DNA of 64,000 bases from Dicyema japonicum (GCA_011109175.1 RDEW01000030.1:490094-554093); one strand, 5' to 3'. Counted from the first letter of the stretch, positions 46,115 to 56,765 are shown. Numbers and translations: made by a program. The notes: generated from the sequence alone by a model not told the origin.

Positions 46115-46460
46115 TTTAAAAAATCTTGATCGTGGAATCGTTGCATTGACGAGGATATACAATAACTCAATCAATAAAAATTTTATCCCAACCTTGTGGA
46201 AACTTGTACATCTCCACCAAATTTTAAAACCCGGAAAAAAGAAGATGGACCTTGCTTCATATAGAACCGTCGCGTTACCCTGTACGATGTAGAAAATCAT
46301 GGAGAGGTTGATTTTCTCAATAATTAAAGACTGTCTCCCAAACATGACATTTCAATATGGATTTAAAGAGGAGAGCTCTGCTTCGACCCACCCCTTGATT
46401 AACGTCTGGAGACTACCTTCTTCCATAGACTTAACGTGCTGAAATATCAATTGGGGTTAT
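46115..46460 (+). mobile_element. LINE reverse transcriptase fragment (finger domain)
   Basis: The plus-strand frame reads NFIPTLWKLVHLHQILKPG, LASYRTVALPCTM, a stop, then KIMERLIFSIIKDCLPNMT and FQYGFKEESSAS. This is the typical 'IP..WK...I.PI.KPGK..ASYRPIAL....KI.E' order of APE-type LINEs. Truncated at both ends. Confidence 0.7.
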
Positions 46461-46999
46461 GAAGATCAGAAATCACCCTACGATGGGAACTATTTACAAG
46501 CTGTAAATTGAGCCTGGAATTTTTTACACATGCGTCTTATGGGGTCTATTCATTTCCTGAACAAATTCCTTGAAGATAAAAGTTTGTTAGAAAAAGCATT
46601 GAAGGTAAACAACAATTTGAGAATTCGAGTCCAACAATTTGAGAATTTTTCATAGAATTCGAGTCCATAATTGGTGTTTTAATTTTATTTTTAACATTTT
46701 AATTCTTTAATTTAAACACGTGTCTACAGCTTATAAAAATTTAGTCGCGTGGTCAGGTCATGCGCCTTATCTCTAAATCGAATTAGATACCTCCAACTGA
46801 GTTATAAATTCAGTTAAAATATTAATATATTTTAGGCACATGCCTAAGCTAGGAGACTTAAAAATTACCCACGTGGTCTGGCCCAGACGGTCAAGACATG
46901 TGGGTACTCAAAATAAATCGGATTTCATTTAAAATTGAAATATTAAAATTAACTTACAAATAGGCTTATAGAATTAAAAAATAGATTTTAATTCATAAA
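46461..46999. other. AT-rich spacer, nothing recognised
   Basis: Contains two 'CGTGGTC' segments (46,745 and 46,863) with vaguely tRNA-like surroundings, but no convincing A and B boxes or fold. Confidence 0.3.
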
Positions 47000-47240
47000 A
47001 AAAACGATAAGGGCAAAAAATACAAAGCGCTACGCGACCGATTCGCGTTTTATCCGATTGTGGTCGAGACAACTGGAGGAATAAGTGGAAAATCGCTTCG
47101 CTTCCTAAAGAAACTTGGACGCTTAGCTACACTAAAAAGCACGTGAGACCCGGTGACATCTCCAGTTGATCTCTGTTGCAATCGTGAGAGGCAACGTCGA
47201 TAATGTCGGCGGGGTCCACTTTGGATGGATGGCCGTGTTA
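47000..47240 (+). mobile_element. PD-(D/E)XK retroelement C-terminus, decayed duplicate
   Basis: About 240 bp nearly identical to 48,025-48,290, but with small deletions (for example the GACGCAC block is missing near 47,142) that break the frame. Translated part: KYKALRDRFAFYPIVVETTG. Confidence 0.75.
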
Positions 47241-47574
47241 ATTAATTATCTTAATTATTCCCATTAATTAAATTATGGTATTTATAAAAACCATTTATTA
47301 AAAGTGGGAATAAAACAAGCACTTTTTCTAAGTCCCTAACAGGACGGATTCTCTAGGATTTAACCCACTTGGCCAAACTTTTTGGGTACGCACTTTGATC
47401 AAGCCTGCTCTTTTCCCCATGACAATTTCGCACAGTGCCCAACTGATTCTCAGAGAGAATTCAATTGGCCTCTACAAAGCTCCTGACCTCATTAGCCACC
47501 AATTTGGTCATCAGTAGGGTGATTTTGTTGATTTTATAAATCGGAAATTTTAATCTAAAAAGTGACTTCTATAC
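47241..47574. other. spacer, nothing recognised
   Basis: AT-rich with no open frame of note. Confidence 0.3.
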
Positions 47575-47907
47575 TCCCACGGAAAATCACTCGTCTGGGA
47601 CGCAACGTGTGTGGACACCTTCTCAGGAGCCAAATTGCTGACGGCGACGCACTCTCTTGGAGACGCAGCCGACCAGGCGGAAGTTAAGAAGATCCATAAG
47701 TACGAATCTCTCCGAGACCATTACCATTTCGCTCTCATTGCTTTGGAGACAACTGGAACTGTAAACGCGAAGACGAACGCCTTTCTCCACAGCATTGGAA
47801 GCAAACTCGCCTCAAAGAGGTGCGAGCCACGGGAAGGACTCTGGTTGAGGCAAAGACTCGAAATGGCGATTATCAGAGGTAACACCTTCGCCATTCTGTC
47901 GTCCTAA
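47575..47907 (+). mobile_element. PD-(D/E)XK retroelement C-terminus, divergent copy
   Basis: Opens with SLVWDATCVDTFSGAKLL (nuclease-core-like WD..CVDTF), then AADQAEVKKIHKYESLRDHY, FALIALETTGTVNA, LWLRQRLEMAIIRGN and a stop. The frame is open from 47,575 to the stop. It diverges strongly from its neighbour at 48,000, so these are different subfamilies of the same element type. Confidence 0.7.
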
Positions 47908-47999
47908 TTATTGCCTATTTTTTATTATTTAAAAATAATTATTCATTTTAAAAAATTGACTTTATTGACTTTAAGTTAAAAAACGTGTAGTTGTTGTCG

Positions 48000-48292
48000 G
48001 GAGCGCGGTAGACACACTGTATTCCGCGGAAAAAACGATGATGGCAAAGGAGAAGAAGTACGAAGCGCTACGCGACCGATTCGCGTTTTATCCGATAGTG
48101 GTCGAGACAACTGGAGGAATAAGTGGAAAATCGCTTCGCTTCCTAAAGAAACTTGGACGCTTAGCTACACTAAAAAGCCACGACGCACGTGAGACCCGGT
48201 GGCTACTCCAGTTGATCTCTGTTGCAATCGTGAGAGGCAACGCAACGTCGATAATGTCGGCGGGGTCCACTTTGGATGGATGGCAGTTTTAA
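48000..48292 (+). mobile_element. PD-(D/E)XK retroelement C-terminus, open copy
   Basis: The frame runs AVDTLYSAEKTMMAKEKKYE, ALRDRFAFYPIVVETTGG, GKSLRFLKKLGR, ETRWLLQLISVAIVRGNA and stops after DGWQF. It is the intact partner of the decayed duplicate at 47,000-47,240. The 5' part (nuclease core and RT) is missing. Confidence 0.7.
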
Positions 48293-48429
48293 ATATGCTT
48301 TACTGGGGATAAATTAACTGATTATTTTATTTATTTGAAATATTAATTTATTTAACAAAAATTTATTAACATAAAAAAACTAAGTAAAATCTTTATTAAA
48401 ATACGGAATAATGTAATTCGAAAAGTTTT

Positions 48430-48810
48430 TGGGTTTAAAATTTCGGTCTTCAGATAGTAATTTTCAAAATAAAGAAAACTTCTCTACGTGGAAGGACACT
48501 TTTTCAGATAGTTGTATACATATGGAGAATATGTTGTTTTTCCATAGACATATAATCATGATTCCAGATACTTTTCAATTCCACATAAATCGTATCCGAA
48601 ATACAATTTCTGAATGTGTTCTACTATGAAATAGGTTTCTTCTGCCTTCTTTACCAATTCACATATTCCTTCATATTGGCATAATATTGCTGATAAATTT
48701 TTACGTAGTTCGTTTTGACAAACCGCTTGCAAACATCTTTCGACTAAAATCCCTTCTCCATCGAAACTTTGAATTATTTTTCTTATTTCGGTGTAATTTT
48801 TGCTTTTTGA
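48430..48810 (-). CDS. unrecognised gene fragment, helical
   Basis: On the minus strand the frame EIRKIIQSFDGEGILVERC continues through NELRKNLSAILCQYEGICEL and VKKAEETYFIVEHIQKLYFG without a stop. It then meets stops near 48,590 that may mark an intron. It looks like an authentic helical protein exon, but I cannot name it. The next upstream frame (49,036-49,230, RRVVEDRINGFRRRSKIQ) might belong to it. Confidence 0.35.
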
Positions 48811-49424
48811 GTTAATTAAGGAAAAAAATTAAGGACATAGGCATTTTAGTAACTTCTACGAAAAATCCATTGAAAATTGAAAAAATAGTAGAGATTATGC
48901 GCTATTTCGCATGACTATTCACATAATTTTTTTTAGAATTAACGAATTATTAACAAAAGAGTAAGGAGTTTTCTGGAGAGTATTACATCTGAGTCCTACC
49001 ATAAGGCTTGGACTCCATACTGGACCCTTCCTCCTTTATTTTATTAATTTTTTACAGAACGTTTCTCCAATCTTTATATACGTCTCCTGGATCTTTGATC
49101 TCCTCCTGAAACCATTGATCCGATCTTCCACAACCCTCCTAATCGGTTCTAAGAGCTTGTTTTTGTCCTCGCTTAAACAGTCTTTCAGTTTCTTGTTTAA
49201 GGAGAGCTTAATTGCAGCTCTTAATTGCAACTTTTTAAAGTTAAAAAAATGTTTGCCCTAATCATCACAATTGGTAAAATTTAATGATGTAAGATTTTTA
49301 TGTGAAAACTTAATTTTGATTTACTCAATTTCTCAATACACTTGATAACGGCTTTAGTGTTTTGAAGAACTTTTATATATTTATTTCCCCAAGGCATACA
49401 ATTTTTGGTAATCCAGCAATCATA
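48811..49424. other. unassigned spacer
   Basis: Holds the minus-strand frame 49,036-49,230 mentioned for the neighbouring fragment. Otherwise nothing is recognised. Confidence 0.3.
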
Positions 49425-49620
49425 CCTAATTAATCCAAGGAAAAAATAAAGAGAGAACGTCTGCTTGTACTGATAAAATCTATCCTCCAATAGTCCATTA
49501 CAGGCTTCCGCTTCATAAGAGAGGTAGAGAAGTAGGTCCGCTTTCTTCCATTTTCATCATACGTCCTACCATCACGGACATCACTACATTCTTTGACAAA
49601 AGGTCTGAGATATGAAAGAT
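49425..49620. repeat. dispersed repeat R190, copy 2
   Basis: Matches 8,745-8,950 in the same orientation over about 190 bp, including AACGTCTGCTTGT, GGTAGAGAAGTAGGTCCG and CGGACATCACT. Confidence 0.6.
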
Positions 49621-50280
49621 GTTCATGATGAAAACGAGTCTATTAGTTGATCAAGACTCCAAAAAAGATTTCAGGGATGTTTGCTCCAAATTTTTTGCAT
49701 GTTGGGTATACTTTGTCAACTTTACTAATATATGAGGGTCGGGGAACTCACAGTAGAAGATGTTATACGGTTTAGAGGAATGGTACAACTAAAAAAAAGA
49801 CTCAATTCTCAAGAAATTTGAGAATACACGGAATTTTGCTTTAAAGCTTACTTAAATCCTCGTATGCCGATTCCCCTATGGTTGGAAGGAAAAATGTGCA
49901 AGGTCGGTGGAACTATCAAAAATATTATTCGAGGTTTCAAAACCGTACAAAAGTATCTGGGACTTATCTTCAAAGATTACTCTTAGTTTGATCGATTTCT
50001 TGGAAAGACTCTATGGGTACAAGCCTTACCTTTCCGAAGTACTTCCTCTCAACATAATTAATAGTGTTTACTTACATAATAACTTAACTTGCAGTAAAAG
50101 ATAGACTTAAAGATCTTCCTCCTTGCAGAAATGTAAAAATCAAACAAAAAACAAAATAATGACTCCTTAACACTGGTCTCTCGATATCGAAGGGTTGGCT
50201 ATTGGGGTACCCTCATTCCAATCAATAATCTTAATTCAGTTTTCGCTAACGCAGGTATAAGAAAGATATTGAGTTAACAG
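49621..50280 (+). other. unassigned; open frame at 49,907-50,104
   Basis: Frames around 49,850-50,104 (LNPRMPIPLWLEGKMCKV and YKSIWDLSSKITLSLIDF) look protein-like, but no family was recognised. Could be a decayed element. Confidence 0.3.
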
Positions 50281-50690
50281 TTATACGGGAGAATCATTTT
50301 GTTCCGTTGTGGTGGTGGGCGAGGTTACAATATAATTGTCTTCACCATTGATAGATGGATTTTCTGGTTCATTGGTAGTAACTGTACTTTCTTGTTCTAA
50401 ATAAAATTTTTTGTATGGTAGAGTTTTGCATCTAAGAATCTGGAAATATTTAGACACTAATAAGTTGTCTTGGATAGTCTTAGGCTTGAAAACTCGCATA
50501 ATACGTGTTCTTCAAGAAATTAAGAATTAATCAACTTTTCATCACAATACTGTATAATTCCATATTCAGGAGGTTGATGATCGTCTGTTTCAAAATCCTG
50601 TTGTTGTAAGTATTTAATAATATATTTAAAGGAAATAGATAATGAATGCATTTCCTTCCGAAAATTTATAACAACAAAAACATTGTGAAA
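50281..50690 (-). CDS. unrecognised spliced gene, 3' part; cut by a Tigger element
   Basis: Two exons on the minus strand joined by a 26-nt intron (50,510-50,535). Upstream exon: NFRKEMHSLSISFKYIIKYL, then DDHQPPEYGIIQYCDEK. Downstream exon: TRIMRVFKPKTIQDNLLVS, ILRCKTLPYKKFYLEQE, and a Thr/Asn/Glu-rich tail ending NDSPV. The splice keeps frame. The family is not recognised. The exon begins only about 10 bp from the terminus of the Tigger element at 50,702, so the 5' end of the gene may be displaced or lost. Confidence 0.5.
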
Positions 50691-50701
50691 ATACGAATAT
50701 A

Positions 50702-51497
50702 CAGTCCGACCTCTATTTAGGGCGCACCTCCGAGGTGTGGAACCTCTATTTTTTGGGAAAACTCCGTTTTGAGGCGTTCTATATATTTTCTACCAAAAGT
50801 ATATTAAACTAAGTAAATTTAGCACTTCTATTTGGGGCATTAATTTTTTATTCAAAATAGAGTTACGTCTCCATCTATGAAGTGGTACCAATGATCTGCA
50901 TGGAGTGAAGCTCATATTATTTCTAACTGTTGGCAAAAAAATTTTCGACAATCTCTATCTCATTTAAATTGCATAAATGAATCATATGAAGAAATGTTTA
51001 ATAATGTCCATTGTTGTCGAGACGAGTCATGGGCTCAAAGCGGTCTCTTTTCTATGATAGCTTGGGTCAATGATTTCGAAAGTCAGCAACGAGTGTCGGG
51101 AAACATAATGGTTGTTCCAAAGGATTTCTCTGGCAGTTGTCAGGGGAACAGCCGTTCCTTTCTATCAGCTGGACTATTTTGATTGTCTTGTTTCGTAATA
51201 AATTGTTTTCCCTTTTAATAATGCTATTGATGAATGTGAAATTGAAGAAGATAATGATGCATATCTCTATGAGGAGATAGACTATGAACCCTCAATATCA
51301 AAAATTTTAAGTTTGATGGAAAACCCAGAGGCTAACATTTTTGATTTGATCCCAGACTATCTTCATGATTTTTATGAATTCAAAAAGTGACGGTAGGAAT
51401 AAATATAAATATGGAGAGAAAATAACATTATTTATCGAGCTATATAGGAAAATATCTGATTTTGGGCATTATGTGCCCCCAATTAGAGGTCGGACTG
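50702..51497 (+). mobile_element. Tigger/pogo-like element with TA target duplication, decayed transposase
   Basis: Left end CAGTCCGACCTCTATTTAGG. The right end is the reverse complement of CAGTCCGACCTCTAATTGGG. Both are flanked by TA (50,700-50,701 and 51,498-51,499), as expected for this superfamily. Inside, a plus-strand frame resembles the C-terminus of the Tigger transposase (EAHIISNCWQKNF, equivalent to the family's 'TI.NCW.KAG'), followed by an acidic tail (EIEEDNDAYLYEEIDYEP). Size 796 bp; the DDE core is deleted. Confidence 0.82.
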
Positions 51498-51669
51498 TAA
51501 AGCCATTTTCCGACTGACTTCTGATTATAACAAGATATAAATAATAACCATTACACAGTGCTAAACATGCCCCCTTCGAGTGTAACCCGTGTGAAATATA
51601 TATCCATGACCATCATAGATATAATATTTTCCGTTTTTCAGTTCTCCTGTTATGAGAATATTTATCCTG

Positions 51670-52090
51670 AACACCATAAGTCGGGATGGCGCGATGTCAT
51701 AGGTGCCTGGTAAAAGCCCTGGGATCGAATCTCACTGCTGTACATTCCACTCATTTATGATGATTTGGGTATGACCAATGAGGATGTCATCAGTGAATAT
51801 TTTTAGACTTTTGATTCTACGGCCACGTGGTGCCATGTGGTCACTTGATTAAGATTTTTCTTTTTTTCTGTGGTGGCCTCATTGGATCCACCTTACTCAG
51901 GAGACGCCCAATGCCTGTCCGGCATTCAAAAAGATCCATCTATTCATTCCACTGAGAGACAATTTCGTTTTCTGGCGACGAGTTCTGGAACGTCCTCTGA
52001 TCACTGTGCTTGGGTGGAGGTTCTGCTGGAACTCGACAGGGTCAAAAAATCGGAATTTACCCTTTGTCTTTGGAATAATATAATTTAACT
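51670..52090 (+). repeat. SINE-like repeat with tRNA-like head
   Basis: The left part (51,676-51,735) has GATGGCGCGATGTCATAGG (A-box-like) and GGGATCGAATCTC (B-box-like) at tRNA spacing. The body shares GGCCACGTGGTGCCATGTGG, TCATTGGATCCACC and CTCAGGAGACGCCCAATGCC with copies at 45,905, 17,395 and 25,797. The 3' end is TTGTCTTTGGAATAATATAA. Only this copy seems to keep the head. Confidence 0.6.
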
Positions 52091-52377
52091 CGGTAATTTA
52101 TCCAATACCGGATTGAAAGAATTTTTATTTTTAAATCAAACAATTATGATTTATTATAATTTTAACTAAATTTGATCCCCATGACGGAGTCCTGTAAGAT
52201 GGAAAATGGGTGGATGGAATTGCAATTTTTCGTTCGATGAGGGTAAGTCACCAGCATGGAACGTCATTTTTTATTGATTTTTATCTCCTACTGATATAAT
52301 TGGAAACCCAGTAAAGGAATTTATCTGCTGCAAAAACGGCGAAGAAGTGTTTCTTGACCGGTTCACGTTCTGTGCTA

Positions 52378-52420
52378 CAGTCCGACCCCGAATTGGGGCA
52401 GACCCCAGGGGTGGGGCACC
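52378..52420 (+). repeat. Tigger-like terminal repeat, solitary
   Basis: TA followed by CAGTCCGACCCCGAATTGGG, matching the termini of the 50,702 element. The sequence turns into LINE C coding DNA within about 50 bp, so the element is truncated. Confidence 0.65.
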
Positions 52421-52429
52421 CTCGGATTT

Positions 52430-53928
52430 TGGAATTCTTTGAGAGCATAGGACTAGATTTGAATTATTCAAAGTCTGCGACTAACACGCAAGTATGTAAC
52501 GAGTTAGTAAGAGTCCTAGAGGAACACGAAGGGTATAAGTATATGGGTGTTACCGAATCTCCAAAGTCTCTTATAATGCTTGAGACAAAGCGACAAATTA
52601 CTGAAGGCATCCGTAAAAGAGCAGTTATTGTGTAAGACGTCTCTAAATGCAAGGAATTTGTTCCTAGCATTAAATGAGTATGCTGTCTCGCTGCTAAACT
52701 ACTACATAGGTGTTGTGGAGTTTGAGCCCAAAGAGTATGATGAGATGGATGTTATGATCCGTGGAGTACTCAGAGAGAACCATGTCCATGTGCTGGCAGC
52801 CAATAAGGAGAGACTATATTTACCCCGTGATAAATTCGGCCGTGGACTGTGTGGAGTAGTCCAACTAAGTGAGCGTATCCTAATGCGAATGCACGACACC
52901 CTGATAGCTGGGTCAAGTGTGTCTGCTAGGAAGCACGCCATAATAACGACCGAGAAAACACGGGCAACCCACCTAGGCACTATCAGACCTTTTTTGTCTG
53001 CTAAGTATGGTGTTGATGATGGTGGGCTAGTAAATGTGAAGGCGTTGATCGAATTACAATATAATATTTGATGGAAAAGATCAACTTAAAAAGCCTTCAT
53101 AAGGTCCTCTTCAGAGCATTGGACAACCCACATGTCGACCTTAAGTCGTCGACAATATGGCTAAAATACGGTGACAACTCACCTCGATCGGAGGCGCTGT
53201 ACACGTATATGCAAGACCGCAATATTTTTTGGGGTCGATCAACAAATACATGTCCCCACTGTAAGTCAAGGAGCATGTCGGTTGATCATTTAGCCACTCG
53301 ATGTGGATCCATGCTCTGCCACGACTATGTGTGGAGGCATAACGAGGTAGTAAGGAGTCTTCATCTTCTACTATGCAATAAGTATGGTATTCGCCACACC
53401 AGAAAGTTGCGGACTCATAAGGTGCAATCTGTAGTAGAGAACACCAGGGTCCAAATTAAGTAGACAGTGTTTATCCGTACTTCGGTGCTAGTCAAGCACA
53501 ATAAACCGGACATTGTGGTACACGATAAGGAGTCTGGCCAAGTACTTATCATAGAGGTTGGCATCACGTATCAAGACCGTTTGCAGACTGTGGAGGTGGA
53601 GAAAAAAAGGAAGTATGACTTTCTTGCAAACAAGATGGGGCAGATGCTTGGTTGCAAGGTCCTCGTTATTCCTATAGTAATGACGTGGGAAGGAATTGCA
53701 ACAAAGTACCACAAGGGTTATCTGAAGTAGTTGGGAGTAGATAGGAAGCTCCAGGCCTATCTACAGTCCACTGTGTTAAAGGGGACCCTAGAGAGCCTGA
53801 CACTGGAGTATAGGAGGCAGAGCCCTGAGATGCCATATGGGCAGAGGGTTCAATTGGACAAGGCGCTCTCGGAATTGTTTCAGCAACCAGAATCGAACCT
53901 GCCTGAGGAGGCTGACGAACAGGCATGA
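52430..53928 (+). mobile_element. RLE-type LINE (family C): RT thumb, CCHC finger, PD-(D/E)XK endonuclease
   Basis: A 5'-truncated non-LTR element of the kind with a C-terminal restriction-like endonuclease (R2/R4-type organisation). In order: RT thumb (EGYKYMGVTESPKSLIMLE, SLLNYYIGVVEFEPKEYD, LPRDKFGRGLCGVVQLSER), a zinc finger (CPHCKSRSMSVDHLATRC), and the nuclease core (NKPDIVVHDKESGQVLIIEV), then EKKRKYDFLANKM and VMTWEGIATKYHK, ending EEADEQA. Only a few stops and shifts are present (near 52,630, 53,070, 53,461 and 53,728), so it is younger than the 26,690 copy. No catalytic palm is present. Confidence 0.82.
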
Positions 53929-54056
53929 AGGTTGTTGATTATTAAATACATTAACTTTTTTATTGTTTGTTAAATAAAGTGGGATAAATTATTTTTTTGA
54001 AAATATCAACTATAAAATATGGTTTTAGTGGAATTAACTCGAGAAGTAATTGAAAA
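53929..54056. other. short spacer
   Basis: AT-rich; likely the LINE C 3' end. Confidence 0.3.
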
Positions 54057-54200
54057 ATGAAGATTTTCAGTGAATCGGGACAACTCGACGAATTCATTGA
54101 CTGGAGAGAAAGGGCAAAAATCAAACGATGTTCTCAAAGGTTCAAGGAATCCGGGGCGGTCGAGAGTTGCGATTCTTTTGTATTGAGGAAGCTGAATTAA
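54057..54200 (+). CDS. unrecognised small ORF (47 aa)
   Basis: MKIFSESGQLDEFIDWRER.., then RFKESGAVESCDSFVLRKLN. Charged and helix-like with a Ser/Glu/Asp motif near the end. It may be a last exon, because TTTTCAG precedes GAATCGGG. Not recognised. Confidence 0.3.
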   Translation: MKIFSESGQLDEFIDWRERAKIKRCSQRFKESGAVESCDSFVLRKLN

Positions 54201-54329
54201 AACAAAAATAAATTGAAGTTGTATATTTGTTGATTTAAATTAGACTTAACATAATCTAAATCACTTTGGACGTGATAAATTATATAGTTTACTGTCACTT
54301 ACCATTTATTATTATAAGCAACATGCCAT

Positions 54330-54583
54330 AATAATTATAATTTCACTCGTGCAGCATTCGAAACAATCCTACGAACCAACCGTTTCCAATCTCCTCGATC
54401 GTAAGACTGTTTCCTCAACTCGTCCAGATCGTCTCCACTTCTTAGAATTTTGTTCACAAGCTTTAAATCTCCAATAAGTGTTTCTGGTAGTGTAATACGC
54501 CGGCGTCCACTGAAACACGGTCCCTGTCTCATGAAGTAATCCTACATTACTATGTTGGCTGGAGCACCCAAGTCCATTACCAT
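54330..54583 (-). mobile_element. LINE family A 3' fragment
   Basis: MRQGPCFSGRRRITLPETL, then NAARVKL at the C-terminus. This is close to the copy at 1,690-2,310 and closer to it than to the 13,335 copy. Truncated at about 54,583, where the integrase segment begins. Confidence 0.78.
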
Positions 54584-54589
54584 ATATGG

Positions 54590-55500
54590 CGTAAGATTTT
54601 CAGAATCCTGAATGGAATTTTTTGCATAATTGGATCTACAATTATTCTCCATACAGATAATGGAAAGGAAATCAAAAATTCAACTTTGCAAAAAATACAA
54701 TATTTCCCACGTTTCGGGACGACCACGAGCTCCATGGATACAGGGATAAGTCGAACGGTATTTTTTTAATGTCAATAGATTTAATCAATAAAAAGATGAA
54801 TCTCATCGACGAGTGCATCAACAGGCAATTTTTGATGCTATATCAATTTGATAAAAAACGTTTTTCGCGATTATAATTATGCTGTCCACGGTACAACAAA
54901 ACAAAGACCATTTGAATTTTTTTTCAATGTGAATATTTTTAAAAAATATGAAAAAAGGGAATTAGAAGCGCTACTAGATTTTGATGGCCAAAATGAAAAC
55001 GAAGAAGTATTAGTACATTCTTGGTCGCATCGAAAAAAATTAGAGGGACAGGAAAAACGAAGAATTGCCCTGGAAAATATTGTCAAATCAGACGAAAAAA
55101 TGAAAAACCGTAGAAGTTCCATCGTTTGGGAACCCCTGTCTTATACGAACAAATTTGAACAAAAAAATATACAGTAACGGTTCCAACAATTATGCTGTCC
55201 ACGGTACAACAAAACAAAGACCATTCGAATTTTTTTTCAATGTGAATATTTTTAAAAAATATGAAAAAAGGGAATTAGAAGCGCTACTAGATTTTGACGG
55301 CCAAAATGAAAACGAAAAAGTATTAGTACATTCTTGGTCGCATCGAAAAAAATTAGAGGGACAGGAAAAACGAAGAATTGCCTTGGAAAATATTGTCAAA
55401 TCAGACGAAAAAATGAAAAACCGTAGAAGTTCCATCGTTTGGGAACCCCTGTCTTATACGAACAAATTTGAACAAAAAAATATACAGTAACGAATTCCGA
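54590..55500 (+). mobile_element. retroelement/Ginger-type integrase fragment with tandem-duplicated C-terminus
   Basis: The integrase core shows the second catalytic Asp (IILHTDNGKEIKNS near 54,650) and, in a shifted frame, SGRPRAPWIQG-stop-VER, the usual 'GRPRHPQSQG.VER' segment with its active-site region. The following domain (NYAVHGTTKQRPFEFFF, then RKKLEGQEKRRIALEN) occurs twice, at 54,875-55,187 and 55,188-55,500. The 313-bp unit is not a multiple of three, so the second copy is in another frame. An in-frame stop and missing N-terminus make it inactive. Confidence 0.75.
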
Positions 55501-56349
55501 AGAGAATTGATCACAATACTAGATGATGAAGATAAAGAAATTAACACCATACACATAAGATGCGTCGAAAAATTATGATAATTTTTATTCTTTTATTTTT
55601 TTGATTTGTGTTGTTAGAAAAAATTGTATCAAACATACCGCGACATATGTCTACTTTCAGTAAGCCGGCCGAATACTAAAGCTTCTTATGAGCAAATTAC
55701 TAAAAAGAAAATTAATTTATAAAAGAAAGGGAATTAGCACGGAAATATGTTCTATTTTAATGCTGCTTCACGGATCCTTTTAGAATGGCAATTCCGACCC
55801 TCTGCATAAGCCAGATACTAAATTAAAAAAATTTAAAATAACATTTTTTAATTAATTTTATTGCTAAAAATAGTTTAGTCAACCATTTTTCGTGAATTTT
55901 TAAATAAAATGAAAAAACGCTACATTCAATCAATGATTCTAATGGGTTGTTGGTTTGCAAGGGGTCTTATTATCGAACAAGCTCGGTATTCGCTGACAAA
56001 AGATAATCATTGTTAAAAAAATTGACTTCCCCCATTTAGAAGGAAATGTCACAACTAACTAGTGGATAGTGCTGTCACACTGCACTTAGATTCCCGCGCA
56101 ACTACACACTTGGTCAAAGGATTTCATTTCTTTGCTTTCTTTAATGCCTTGAAAAGTCATTGGCCTGACCGGCATCCAAAAAGGATCCCCTTCTTCCCCA
56201 CTCCAGTGGAGTGGTTCCCACATTTGTGGAATAGGGAAAAAGATACGTTCCACTACGATATGGAAAATTAGATTAAACCCTTCCCAGGTATATTCATGGT
56301 TATTTAAAAACGTCATTAACTCCACAATCCGCGGTCAACATTAATTTAT
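55501..56349. other. unassigned spacer
   Basis: A 69-codon frame at 56,062-56,271 (+) and an overlapping minus frame have no known family. The rest is AT-rich. Confidence 0.3.
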
Positions 56350-56765
56350 TTATTAACCCCGGGATCATCGAGAAAGAAAAACAAATGTAATGTCTACTAG
56401 TTAGGTGATCCCAGTTCCCGCAACCAAACGTCCCATCCGAAGCCTATGTATCTCAATTGTTTCCACTGTCAAACGGAAATGCCTTTTTTGATCCTTGCAG
56501 AGGAAGCCGATTGGGGACGGAAATTTCTTAACAACCGATTTTCTTTTGCGTGGAACAGTGAGAGGCTTAGTGGGTGTCCATCTTCCTCGCAAATGCGGAA
56601 AAATCCGTAGATTCCGTCAGCAGGGGAGATATTTTTGTTCCACATCCCAGCATACGTATTGTTTTCCTTTACAGTAAGTTTAGTTTTTGAATAGTGTCCT
56701 TTGATAACGCGAATCTCCACGCAGCAGAGGAATATTCCACGGCCGGGGTTGTCTGGCGGTATATG
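56350..56765 (-). mobile_element. LINE family B 3' fragment
   Basis: The minus-strand frame MEIRVIKGHYSKTKLTVKE and FFRICEEDGHPLSLSLFHAK parallels MEIRVIRDYAPQN..LLRVCKEDGNPLCLSF of the 34,430 copy. The tail at 56,352-56,400 has the CCGGGATCATCGAGAAAGAA motif. Confidence 0.75.

Noticed and set aside
46740-46800. Possible tRNA gene (CGTGGTC-containing segment)
   Set aside because: No acceptor stem pairing or proper B box can be found.
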